A DNA stretch of 64,000 nucleotides, taken from assembly GCA_027257055.1 (NCBI GenBank), contig JAPVLO010000019.1, positions 10,435,001 to 10,499,000 on the forward strand, given 5' to 3'. The first letter of the stretch is position 1. Each line of letters begins with the position of its first letter. The notes beneath the pieces are model-generated. The model searched no databases, was not told the origin of the DNA, and worked only from the letters and a program-made list of their open reading frames with translations. Below, piece after piece: positions 1 to 10,524 of this stretch. The position numbers and the translations under genes were made by a program. The stretch is from Cephalopachus bancanus (taxonomy: Eukaryota > Chordata > Mammalia > Primates > Tarsiidae).

Positions 1-285
1 TCTAATTTAGTTTGAAATGTTAATTTTGTTTACCAAATAGAAGGACAGAATGGTGCTTATTATGGTTAAGAAATGTAGACATATAGAATTTATATTATAG
101 ACATTTGGCATGAATGCAAGTATCTCTCCAGTATGAATTAGACATTCTTATTGGAGAAGGCCCTCCCTTGTTACTGCCTTACCAGTCTGGGTTACAGTGA
201 TATGTGTAGAATTATATTCACAGATTTTTGAAATTTTCAAAGCTTGATAGAATGAAAGTGACTATATAATTCGTCTCCTAAATTT

Positions 286-466
286 TTATTTTTATTTTAT
301 TTTTTGTGAGACAAAGAAAGTAAATGTAAATTAGAGAGAGAAAGAGAAGGGAGAGAGAAGATTCACCTCCCCAAGGTGGGGGAGGGGACCAAAGCCAGGA
401 AGAATGGCAACAGCCAAAGCTCAAAGAGCACATGGCCACACCAGAGTCTAACAAGGCAATGGCCCA
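286..466 (-). mobile_element. short A-tailed retroposon, family not recognised (copy A)
   Basis: The body reads on the minus strand, from GGGCCATTGCC to a tail of AAAATAAAATAAAA type. It is bounded by a 12-bp direct repeat, TCTCCTAAATTT, at 274-285 and 467-478, the signature of L1-style target-primed insertion. A CT-rich stretch and the core CACCTTGGGGAGGTGAATC precede the tail. A related copy lies at 59431-59597. I see no 7SL, tRNA or 5S similarity and no clear pol III B box. It could be an unnamed SINE, a retroposed LTR fragment or a processed non-coding RNA. Confidence 0.6.
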
Positions 467-558
467 TCTCCTAAATTTGAAGAACATTGATACTGAAACT
501 CACTCATAAAGCAAATCTGTTAGACTTGGTAATTTTTAATATTTTTAGTTCAAAAATA

Positions 559-1109
559 CAGTTGTGCCTCATTATTCATGAGGGAGAAATTCCAAGACTC
601 CCAGTGAATGTCTGAAACTGTGGAAAGTACCAAATTCTATATACACCATGATTTTTCCTATACATACATATCTATGATAATTTATAAATTAGGTACAATA
701 AAAGATGAACAGTAACTAACAATAAAGTGGAACAATTATCAATATGCCAGCATCACTACTCTTGCACTCTGCGGCATTATTAAGTAAAATGAGTCACTGG
801 AACACAAGTACTGAGATACCATTAACAGTCAATCTGATAGCTGAGATGGCTAGATGGCTTATAAGTGACAACTGGGCCGGGAGTGCCTACATTGTGGATA
901 CACAGGACAAAAAGATAATTCACATCTCAAAAAAGATGGAGCAGGAGCAAGGTGGGATTTGATCCTGCTACTCAGAATTATATGCAATTTACAATTTATG
1001 AATTGCTTATTTCTGGAATTTTCCATTTAATATATTCGGATCTTGGGTAACTGAAAAGCAGAAAATAAAACTGCAGAAAACGAAGCCATGGATAAAGGGG
1101 GAACTACTG
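559..1109. mobile_element. Tigger-type (pogo) non-autonomous DNA transposon
   Basis: The left end begins CAGTTGTGCCTCATTATTCA. The right end, reverse-complemented, begins CAGTAGTTCCCCCTTTATCC, giving imperfect terminal inverted repeats. Both ends abut TA (557-558 and 1110-1111), the target duplication of Tc1/mariner/pogo elements. No transposase remains. I recognise the Tigger/MER type but cannot name the subfamily securely. Confidence 0.75.
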
Positions 1110-1111
1110 TA

Positions 1112-2082
1112 TCTGTGCTTTTTGTAAATTAAAAAATTTTGCATGTGAAAGATGATGGAAAAACATAAAAATAAGATCTGATTCAGGAAACGGAATGCAT
1201 AGATTGGCAAGAGCAGGCAAAAAACCCCCAAATCTGGCAAAAATAGAACAAGAAACTTGTGGAATATGCAACAAACTACAAAACCATGCCACTTTTCATT
1301 CTGCATCTCAGAGATTGAAGATTGATGTATCCATGCTGCTATGTTCAGGCAGTGATCCAGTGCCCAAATTTTTTCATTCTTGCATATTTGAAAACCCCAT
1401 GAGTGTGCAAAGTCTGTTCATCATGGCTATCTCTTGCACGTTATGCTATTTTTATCTCTAGCCTTCTTATTTCAAATTTATTTACTCATGCTGAGTTACA
1501 TTAGTCAGTAAAATATTTCCCTGGACTCCAATTTTCTCAAAGTTATTCTGAATTCAGTTATATTCTCCTAATTTGTTCTCGTTCTTCAAATTTTTAAAAA
1601 AGATTTATCATTTTTATTGGTTGCTTTCATTCAAGCACTGGAAATAAAAAAAGTGAACTGAAGTGGTCTTCATATTGATCCCCATGGAACCTCACTTATC
1701 ATGGCTTTTCACCTTCGAGTGCTTCCTTTCTCTGAATAATTTGTCAGTGGACTCACTCTCCTATGTTGCAATAGTGTTTGTTGATCTTAGGGATTAATCT
1801 TTGTCTGGTGATGAATTTTTGAAAACTCACCGAAGTTCAGGTACTGTAATTTATGACTGTGGTTTACTTCAGTCAGATATGAGATATTAATTCTTCATAG
1901 AAATGTCAGTATGTATGTGCTGCAAGCTTGTCTGTTTGAACAAAATTATTTTTCTTTTCAGCATCTCTTGCTTCTCCATGTTGGTTCCATTTTGGTGCAC
2001 TGCATCTCAGGGCACTTATCCTCTCTGTCACTCATGGTTTGTTAGAAGACAATAAAGAACATTAGGTCTAATGCTATTTATT
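1112..2082. other. unassigned intergenic sequence
   Basis: AT-rich sequence without a recognisable repeat, exon or RNA gene. The short open frames have no family resemblance that I can see. Confidence 0.5.
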
Positions 2083-2105
2083 GCACACACATACACACAC
2101 GCGCG

Positions 2106-2145
<40 letters not shown>
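2083..2145. repeat. (AC)n microsatellite
   Basis: About 60 bp of alternating CA, interrupted by AT and GCGCGC steps near the left end and pure over the last 35 or so bases. Confidence 0.97.
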
Positions 2146-2146
<1 letters not shown>

Positions 2147-2184
2147 TTTGCTGGCTCAGACATCCTAAGTTAGAAAAAAAATCT

Positions 2185-2310
2185 GGATTCTAGTTTTGGT
2201 TCAGTTATTTATTGGTAGTCCAGCATTGGGCAAGTTCCTTGCCCTCACTTTATCCGTACCTCAGTTTCCTCATCAGTGAAATGGGCATAATATTAACTGT
2301 CAAATCTATT
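2185..2310 (+). mobile_element. MIR SINE fragment
   Basis: Contains the MIR core and 3' motif: GGGCAAGTTCCTT followed by CCTCAGTTTCCTCATC and a GAAATGGGCATAAT stretch. MIR is an ancient mammalian tRNA-derived SINE. The copy is truncated and diverged. Confidence 0.8.
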
Positions 2311-2393
2311 GTATATCATTTTTACAAGGAAAATATCAGGCTTATGGGAAAAAATTGACATTTTAAATGCCATATACAAATAGAGTAATAATA

Positions 2394-3006
2394 TGTGAGA
2401 GGGGACTCCAGAAAAGCAGCAGAATTACTTTTTGGAGGGTGGGCCCCTTGTAGTACAGTCTAGGTAAGTGTTCTAGGAACCGACTGGCATCAGTGTACCA
2501 GCTAGCATTGTTGTGAGAGGCTGTGTTCAGTTTCAGTGAATTGTTTTTTGGTTTTTTTTTTGGAGATTCTTTCAATGTGTTTGCCCACTTCACGATGAGT
2601 GATTTACAAGCGCACCTTCCCACACCTTGCTGAGTGTTCAGCAGTTTTTGACCAAAAATGGCATGAACCCCATGTTCCATTCTTCCTAATTTATTTATTT
2701 GATCTTTACCCAAGTGATCTTTTTGTTTGTTTGTTTCTCCAGATGAAAAAAGTTCTCAAAGAGAAACATTCTGCTGACATGCAAGAGGAGAAACAAAAAA
2801 CGACAGAATCACTAAAAAACATCAAAATCGATGAGTTCAAAAACTGTTCTGAGCAGTGGAAGAGTCTTGATAGGTGTATTGTATCAAGTAGATAGCACTT
2901 CAAAGGTGACTGAAATTTAAGCATGTAAGAATAAACACACTTGGAAGAAAAAATAAAAGTCTGGTGTTTTTTGGGGGATGGGGGGGTGGGAGGCGGTTCT
3001 CCCTCG
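2394..3006 (+). mobile_element. mariner deletion derivative, copy 1
   Basis: Both ends abut TA (2392-2393 and 3007-3008). The ends resemble each other as inverted repeats: left TGTGAGAGGGGACTCC, right (reverse complement) CGAGGGAGAACCGCC. Translation of 2590-2930 in shifting frames gives the C-terminal third of a mariner transposase, including VQQFLTKNGMNPM, MKKVLKEKHSADMQEEKQK and IKIDEFKNCSEQWKSLDRC. The segment holding the third catalytic Asp (YPSDLFV) follows the first motif. The N-terminal DNA-binding region and the first two catalytic positions are absent. Frames are broken and the copy cannot be active. It shares its internal deletion with the copies at 20844 and 31851. Confidence 0.85.
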
Positions 3007-3008
3007 TA

Positions 3009-4442
3009 TGTTCTTACCTCTTTTGCCTTCTGAGCTCTGGCTTTTCCATGTGGAGTTTGCTTCTATAAAATCCCAACCTAAGCTCATTTACAAAGAATAT
3101 AAATTTCTGGTCCTAAGCATTTATCAGATCAGTAGACTTTATTAGAGTTTTTATTTTTTTGGTTAAGAGATTATAAATAGTGGGGGTTAATTGCATAGCT
3201 TATAGTCTTCTGCAATTTTGCTACCTACATTTTTTTCTGTAATCCACTTCTTTTTTTGTCTCTATCTCAGATGATCTCAAGAACTCCAAAAACCTTTCTT
3301 TGTCATTATCAGGGTCATTTAGTTGACTTGACAAATACAACAACAGAGTCACAGGTTAAGAGTAGGGGATTGGCTCGTTTTAACAAGTTATCTTCAATAC
3401 AATTTCTAGGAGAAATTCAGGTGCTGCTTTTTATAAGTAACATTTCTCCATTTGACTCATATACCCTTTTCTTTCCTGTGGTTATACAAATGCAAGTTTT
3501 CTAAAGTCTTTCAGGCCAACTTAATCACTTAGAACATAATTTTGTCAGTAACAGAATATCCAGCATAAACTGTGTTAATAAAAAAACTTCAAAGTTGATT
3601 TTATCTAGCAACCTAACAGTGTAGAAAAATGATAATTTTCATGTGTGGGTAACACATCTTACAAAGGTGGATGCTAACATTTACCAAAGCTACATATTTC
3701 TTCTCTATACTCAGAGACTATGCCTCTCCCTCAACTTTAAAATGAACTCTTAATTTTATGCTGACTAGAGTAATTTATGTTAGATGTCTATTTCGGATTC
3801 AATCACCATGATCAAGTGGATAAGATTGTGTGGATCAATTTAGGTCAATAAATGCCCATCATTGGATTTGAGCTTAAAGTCAATTTCATCCCAACAAAAT
3901 AATTTTAGTATATGAGAAACTCGTTCCCCACTGAAATGTCTTCAGGCTGATAGGTCAGTGTTGAGTGCTGTTTGCTACAAACCAAATTCATCCTTCACCT
4001 TTTCAGAATGTGCTAAATGTTACTGCTGCACACTGAATATTGACAGGTCTCTACCTTTTGGGTACAAATTAGGCTTGCAATTCATGGCATCTCAGTATTT
4101 GTTGATACTTCCCTCATGACTAGTTCTCACCAATGTATTTTTTTTTTTTTTTTGACACGAAATTTTTAATGGAAATAATAAGTGTCATGACTGGTCCAGA
4201 CGATATAAATGTCAATGCAAGACACTTAGGAATTATACATTTTTTTCATTCTTTCACAGCATCAGACAGAGATCCCAGTTGTAGTCAGGATCTCAGAGTA
4301 AGGGTTAAGAGAAAATATTGAGTGGAGTTCCCAACTCACCCACGATGGACCTAGAGAATGGATAAGCAATAAGATGCTTGTTTAAGCCACTAAGAGTTGA
4401 GAGTTGACTGTTACCACATTAGCCCATCCTTGCTACATATAA
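3009..4442. other. unassigned intergenic sequence
   Basis: AT-rich. A run of T at 4138-4154 is the only low-complexity feature. I recognise no repeat family or exon. Confidence 0.5.
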
Positions 4443-4444
4443 TA

Positions 4445-4610
4445 CAGATAATCCTTGACTTACAATGGAGTTACATACCAATAAACTCATCATAAGTTGA
4501 AAATATTATTAGCCTAAAATGTACTTAACACACTTCCCTACTGAACATCAGAGCTTTGCCTTAAAAGTGCTCAAAACACCTACATTAACCTACAATTGGA
4601 CAAAATCTTT
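4445..4610. mobile_element. Tigger/MER-type DNA transposon fragment
   Basis: Begins CAGATAATCCTTGACTTACA directly after TA (4443-4444) and continues with a CATCATAAGTTGAAAATATT stretch, typical of pogo-type MITEs. It is cut on the right by the Alu at 4611. The sequence after the Alu may be its continuation, but I could not confirm this. Confidence 0.65.
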
Positions 4611-4906
4611 TATTATTATTTTTTTTTGAGTTGAAGTCTCACTCTGTTGCCCAGACTGAAGTGCAGTGGCATGCTCCCGGTCACCGCAGCCTCGACCTGC
4701 TGGGTTCCAGCAATCCTTCTGCCTCAGCCTTCCAAGTAGCTGGAACTACAGACGTGCACTACCACTCCTGGCTAGTTTTTGATTTATTGTAGAGATGAAG
4801 TCTCGCCAAGTTGCCGAGGCGGGTCTTGAACCCGCTGACTCAGGCAATCCACTCACCTCAGCCTTCCAAGGTGCAGGAGTACAGGCTGAGCCACCGAGCC
4901 TGGCTG
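4611..4906 (-). mobile_element. Alu SINE (dimeric, non-human type)
   Basis: Starts with poly(T) and reads as a minus-strand Alu: TTGAGTTGAAGTCTCACTCT, then GTTGCCCAGACTG, then a 5' end of GGCTGAGCCACC. It carries GATTTATTGTAGAGATGAAG in the linker, the same diagnostic seen in the other three dimeric copies here. Target duplications are not clear. Confidence 0.92.
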
Positions 4907-5329
4907 TTCAATACTTTATATGAGACAGAAATAACATTTCTGTATTCTTTAAGTCTCGGCCTTTTGGGGTCTTTACTGACATAGTCTATCCTTAACCTAA
5001 CAAATATAACAACCTGAACACATCATCAGCCAGCAAAAATTCATAGACATGTTTATACTATATTCCTACCCCAGGAATTGCAAAATAAGCAGAAAATGTG
5101 GTCTTCATTTTTATTATATAACCTATTCATTCATGTATATATTCTACAGATTTCCCCAAATTGTTACAATATGGATGGGTGATATTCAATGTGAAGAAGG
5201 ATATTAAGATTAACAATACATGGTACTTTCCATGAACGTGCTTATCATTTAATAGGAAGGGTAAAACATATGTAAATTAAACATGTAGCGAAGATTATAT
5301 ACAGCAGACTAGAGTCAATACATCATGAT
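4907..5329. other. unassigned intergenic sequence
   Basis: No gene or clear repeat seen. The first 100 bases could be the far half of the DNA transposon interrupted by the Alu. Confidence 0.4.
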
Positions 5330-5555
5330 ATGGTAAAGAATACTGCACTTTGAATGCAGTCAGACACAAAGTTAGATCTGAGTTTACACTCTACTATCTG
5401 TTAACTATATAATGTTGAGAAAATGACTATAATATGCACAATGGTAACTATTTTGCAGGGTTGATGTTGTGATTTTCAATCCTGTAAGTTGCCTAGAAAA
5501 GTTCATGACAAACAGTAGGCACTAAAATGATGTAGCTATTTGTTAGTTGACTTCA
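5330..5555 (+). mobile_element. MIR SINE
   Basis: Diverged MIR. It has an ACTGCACTTTGAATGCAGTC-like 5' region, then AGTTTACACTCTACTATCTG, then GCAGGGTTGATGTTGTGA and a CAAACAGTAGGCACT 3' motif. Confidence 0.65.
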
Positions 5556-5559
5556 GGCA

Positions 5560-7309
5560 GAGTTGAACAGGTAGGAAAGAGCACAGGATGAATAAATGGG
5601 GCATAGAAGGGTACAGATAAAGTGCACTGGAAAAAGATAAATGTTACTAAGGAGAGAATGGTGAAAATATACTCTCACTCTTCTCTCATTGCTTGTATAT
5701 AGCAGAGCCAAGAATTAATCCCATGTGGGGAGTACTTGAAAGATAAATTTTGGGGGTGCCTTTTTAGGAAAAAGAATTCAGGATAACAAATGTTAATTTA
5801 GTCACTGATAAGTAAATGGTAAGTAGGGGGTCTGTACTCTATTCTTTCCCTTTTTCCGGGCAAGGAGATACTTCCAGAGAGAAAAAAGGTGACCTCATCC
5901 AATTTCATTGTAAGCTTGCTAATGACAGTTTTCTCTGCAAACAGACTGATGGTGTTTGCTAGTAGGAGGGTAACTATTTTTGGAATGCTTTACCCAAAGA
6001 TAAATTTGGTTCCCTAGGATTGCTTGAGGTAAAAAAGAAACCTGAAAGTTATACCTATATGAGGCATGACTCTAGGGGAGATGTCACATTAATTGTGTAG
6101 TTATCTGAATATAAAATGGAAATGTTGCAATGACCAGAGTATAAGAAATGTGCCCACATACATCACTTGGAGACTAATATATTGATATAGGCCCAGAACA
6201 CATAGGAAAGCCACATTGAAGGCCCTGAAGCCTTCTCACTGCCTCATGATTCTTTGATTTTTAAAAAATTTTTGTTAAAGTTTGTATTGGGAAGTTTAAC
6301 CTTTCACTCTGAAGTTTCAAGTCTAAGTCTGTTGAAACAAATTGACAATAGACAAATTAACAGGAAAAAAATATACAACTTGGGGGAATAGCTTCAGAAT
6401 GACTACTCAATAATGCAATTCATTATAAATGCTCATATACCCAACTTCAGAGAGAATGGGGGAAATAAGAAATGTAGGTGATTATTTTAAAGGATAGTAA
6501 TTGATTATTACGGAGAAAGAATGGTCTCAGTGTATAGAAATTAACTTAATAATGAGATTTCAGAGAGAAGATGGAAGGTAATTGTGTTTTCTTTGGTGGG
6601 TCTAGTTTTCAGTTAGATAAGAGAATATAAAAATAAAGCCTCTTCTAGCATCTGCTGACATTTAAGTCTTTAGTCTAAAATAATCAGCATATCAGGGTGC
6701 CAATTTTTAGGGTAAAATTTTCTGGTCTCCTGTCTGTGATACTGGATAAGGTCCCTGATTTATGTGAATCTGATTTTACAATATGATCTTTATGTTTTTT
6801 CAGATAGGTGCATTGAGCAGGGTTGTATTTTCAGATTCACAAATCATAAGAGCTCCATTACTATTACTATTACTATTATTATTTTGTCAAGAAAAAGAGT
6901 AGATGGGGAAAATATGATGAGGACTTAATGACAAGTTGGCTGCCTACCAGCCTTTGTATAAAATTGTGAAAACCCAAGGCTTATTACTGGAATAAGCCTT
7001 ATCAATGGAATTCATAGGAAATCAATCTAGATCTGAGGAAAATGACTAGGTGGATAGATAGGGAGTGGCAGAAAAAAGGGCAAATTAAAGAAAAATTAAT
7101 TCCCTGGCCATTGTCAAAAGCCCTGTCAGAAGCTAAATTTCTAAGGAAAGAGGAGGTTACAGTTAGAAAAAATAAAATCACTAAGATCAGATTTTCCTGT
7201 TCTGAATAGCTTCTCATGCCTCTCTGACAACCAGGAACTATATAACTTTCACTAGCAAAGCAACTCAATTGTGGCCACTGATTGCTCAAAAATCTATATA
7301 CATAGCTAG
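5560..7309. other. unassigned sequence 5' of the provirus
   Basis: AT-rich, with no gene recognised. Its character (GGAGAAAGAATGGTCTCAG, AGAAAATTAATTCC) suggests an old LTR- or DNA-type repeat that may resume after the provirus at 13105, but I cannot name it. Confidence 0.35.
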
Positions 7310-7313
7310 AGAC

Positions 7314-7758
7314 TGTGGAAGGGGGCTTAAAAAGACATCTACAATGTCAAAAATTAGGCTAAGCCTAAACTCAGCTTTTGCACAGTTAAGCATGTACTCA
7401 GCCTTTGCACAGTTAAAAAGTTCCCTTCCTGGAAACTGGCAACACCACCTGCTGGCTAGGTTACACTGTTTAGCAGTTTTTTGTGTTTTTTTTTTTTTTT
7501 TTCGTTTCTGTGAACTCTGCTAGCATTGCAAAGTACCTAGCCCTCCAGGATATTGTGGTTTAACCCACTTGGAAAGCCCCAATGTGGTTTTGCCCCATTT
7601 AAGCAAGCCCCTACAGCAAATGGAGGCCCTTGCTGTGGGACTGGCATGTCCAGTAGGTAAGTGGCTGCCAGCTGGCTCTTGGCTAATAAACCTCTCCTTT
7701 TTGTAACTTGTGCTTTTGGTGTCAGTGTCTTTGAATTAAGCGCTCAGTCCCTATTTCA
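7314..7758 (+). repeat. 5' LTR of provirus
   Basis: 445 bp, starting TGTGGAAGGGGG and ending CCCTATTTCA (canonical TG...CA). AATAAA at 7685-7690 is the polyadenylation signal. A CATTTAAGC stretch upstream may serve as the TATA-like box. It is 34 bp longer than the 3' LTR, chiefly because the CTCAGC(T/C)TTTGCACAGTTAA segment is present twice in tandem (about 7370-7420) and once in the 3' LTR. Confidence 0.95.
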
Positions 7759-7760
7759 TT

Positions 7761-7778
7761 TGGGAGCTTGCCCAGGAG
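7761..7778 (+). other. primer-binding site, probably tRNA-Pro type
   Basis: TGGGAGCTTGCCCAGGAG lies two bases after the LTR. By eye it matches most of the proline-tRNA 3' end used by many gammaretroviruses, with several transitions. The primer assignment is an inference. Confidence 0.6.
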
Positions 7779-8149
7779 ATACAAGAGCTTAATCCCCAGT
7801 CCCAATCACCAGCTGACCTTGTGGGTCTGCATACCCATGAATCTCAGTGTTTGTCAGGCCTGGTGAGTCTGTGAACTTGCAAACAGCTGATTGTCATCTC
7901 TGGCAGACTCACAACATCCCCAGAGCCCTCTGAGAGGTGAGTCAAGTTCCTGTTCTGTTTGTGTGCACTTCTGGTTGAACCCACAGGAAAGCTGGAAGCA
8001 GCACTAACTCCTGGGTCTGAGGTCACAATGAGACATCACTGGGCCCTCCAGTATTGCCCTCGGGCAGTTAGTCTGTCTGCTCAGTTTGTGTTATTGTCTT
8101 TATTTGTTCAGTGTTAGTCACTGTTGTGTCTGTCATCGCTATCAATAGT

Positions 8150-9516
8150 ATGGGGCAGCAGTGCTCTAAGCCTGACACCCCTCTGCAACTGGTTTTATGC
8201 CACTTCAATAATTTCAAAGAAGCAGCACAGCAGTTGGGTTATCAGGTAAACCAAGGAAACCTAATCATCTTTTGTTCCCTTGAATGGCCCACATTTCTTA
8301 ATTGCAGCTGGCCACTGGAGGGGACCTTCAACCCTGCCACAGTGGGGAAGGTCTGACAGTTCGTCTATCAATGCCACCCAGACCAGATCCTGTACATCAC
8401 TGCCTGGTACCTCCTGGTAGTGAAGCAGCCATTATGGATGAAAAAAAGTCAAAAAGAAAGCTAATTCTTCTCTTATCTTAGCCCTACAGGAACCTCCAAA
8501 AGCCAAACCTCTGGTCCTCCAGAGCCCACTGGAGGACTATGAAATTCCTCCACCCTACTCTACAACTGAGCGGGAGCAGGGGACCCACAAGGTTCTCAGC
8601 CTATCACTCACCAGGAGTGGGTCCTTGTATCAGCCCCTTTATCCCTCTCTTCCCCATGCATCTCCCGAGGGCCCAACCACCCCCGATAAACCAACTAGCC
8701 CTGACTTGTCTTTGGGGAACTCAGAACCACAAACTTCCACAGTTCTGCCCCTGAGACAGACCCTGGGACTAGACATGGGAGGTTCAGGAGGCCAGCCCTT
8801 TATTGTTTATGTCCCTTTCTCTGCTAGTAATCTTTACAACTGGAAGCACCAAAATCCGGCATTCTCTGAAAAGCCTCAGAGCCTCATGGGCCTTTTAGAA
8901 ACTATTTTCTTCACCCATCAGCCCACTTGGGATGACTGGCAACAGCTCCTCCAAGTCCTTTTTACTGCGGAGGAAAGAAAATTGGTCCTGGGACCAAACA
9001 GCAGACCAGCAGAGCAGGACTGTGTGGACCGTGTCATCCCTGCTGAGAGGCCTATTTGGAACCTGAACACCTATCATGGTAGGGAGTGTCTCACCACCTA
9101 TCACCAGACTCTAATGGGGGGGGGTATCTGGGCCGCCGCCAGGTGGTCCACAAATTTGTCTAAGGTAAGTGAGGTAACTCAGGGTCCACAGGAATCTCTC
9201 ACGGCTTTTTTGGAATGCCTTATGGAGACCTATCACATATACTACCATAGACCCAGAGGTTCCAGAAAATTGGAGGACTTTAGTTATAGTCTTTGTCTCC
9301 CAGTCAGCCCCTGATATAAGAAAAAAATTGCAGAAAATTGAAAGATTTGAAGGGAAAAGTTTATCAGAATTAACTAAGGTAGCCCAGAAGATCTATAATA
9401 GCAGGGACTCACTTGAAGACCAACAAAGCAAAAAGATGGCCAAAGTAGTTGCAGCAGCTTTACAGGAAGTTAAACCCAAGCAGCCAACTGGGAAAAGAGA
9501 AACTGGCACTGGGTGA
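8150..9516 (+). pseudogene. gag: gag remnant of the class I provirus
   Basis: Gag would build the virion core. The ATG at 8150 begins MGQQ, whose Gly2 fits an N-myristoylated matrix protein. This frame stops at 8354. A PPPY late-domain motif (8547-8558) is in the frame that continues into the capsid. Capsid-like sequence fills 8770-9300 (QPFIVYVPFSASNLYNW onwards, with VTQGPQESLTAFLECLMETY resembling a major homology region). A frameshift near 9290-9320 leads to the capsid C-terminal charged stretch (SLSELTKVAQKIYNSRD). I find no CCHC zinc knuckle, so nucleocapsid appears lost in the deletion that also removed protease. At least two frameshifts and a stop make it non-functional. Confidence 0.88.
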
Positions 9517-9519
9517 AAA

Positions 9520-10524
9520 ATTCCACTAGCAAAATATTCCTGACTGCCCAGCGCATTCAGGCTATAGAAGGCATCCCGGTCCCAAGAAACAAAAGGCAAG
9601 TCCAGGAATTCTTGGGAGCTGTAAAATATTGCCGACTATGGATGCCTAAATTTGCTAAACTTGCAAAACTCCTCTATGAATTAACCAAGGGACCAGAGGC
9701 TAATTTTAAATGAACACTGGAGGGGAACAAAATTTTCCAAGCCCTTCAAAACGCCCTGGTCTCAGCTCCGGCCCTGGCCTTGTTGGATATTAAAAAACCT
9801 TTCCACCTTTATGTGGATGAAAAATGAAGCATCGCCTGGGAGGTCCCAATCCAAAAGCTCAGTCCATGAAACAGGCAGGTTGCCTACTTGTCAAAAAAAA
9901 ACTGGACCTGGTAGCCTCGGGCTGGCTGCCCTGCTTGTGGGTTATAGCAGTCATTGCCATATTAGTAAAGGACTCAGACAGAATCTGACTGTCATGGCCA
10001 CGCATGCAGTGGAGTCGTTACTACAAGGGGCCCCTGACAAATGGATGTTGAATGCCCGAATAACCCATTATCAAGCGCTGCTTTTCGATCAACCCCACAT
10101 CAAGTTCTAGCATACCCCTAGCTTAAACCCTGCAACTTTACTACCAGAAGAAAGTCCCACAGGGCTGCCGAATTGTTGTTATAAAACAATGGAGTCCCAG
10201 AAGCTGTGCTGGGACCTAACCAATGTCCCGAGAACAAACCCCTACCTAACGTTTTTCTCGGATGGCAGCAGTTTCATTCAGAATGGGGTAAGGTATGCAG
10301 GGGCAGTGGTGGTCACTCTATACAGAACTATTTGGGTTGAGCCTCTCCTGCAGGGAACATCTGCCCAAAAAGCAGAACTGATTGCCCTAACCGAGGCCCT
10401 AAAAGCAGGTGAAGGAAAAGTTGTCAACATCTACACTGATAGCAGGTACGCATTTGCAACTGCACATGTTTACGGACAATTTACAGGGAGTAGGGATTGC
10501 TCACCTCAGAAGGGAAAACTATAA
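9520..10524 (+). pseudogene. pol: pol remnant: RT C-terminal part and RNase H
   Basis: The sequence enters pol late in RT (IPVPRNKRQVQEFLGAVKYC, then LYELTKGPEANF). Protease and the RT fingers/palm with the catalytic aspartates are absent, and gag abuts this point directly. Stops occur at 9711-9713 and several more in 9820-10110. RNase H follows with DGSSF near 10261, a glutamate in AEL near 10375 and YTDSRYAFA near 10435, the expected order of acidic residues in the RNase H fold. The frame shifts near 10500. Its job would have been to copy viral RNA and degrade the RNA strand. The deletion and stops exclude function. Confidence 0.88.

Noticed and set aside
2363..2713. 116-codon minus-strand frame with ASHNNASWYTDASRFLEHLP
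   Set aside because: A similar frame appears at 20776-20964 only because both are antisense to the mariner derivative. The transposase remnant is on the other strand.
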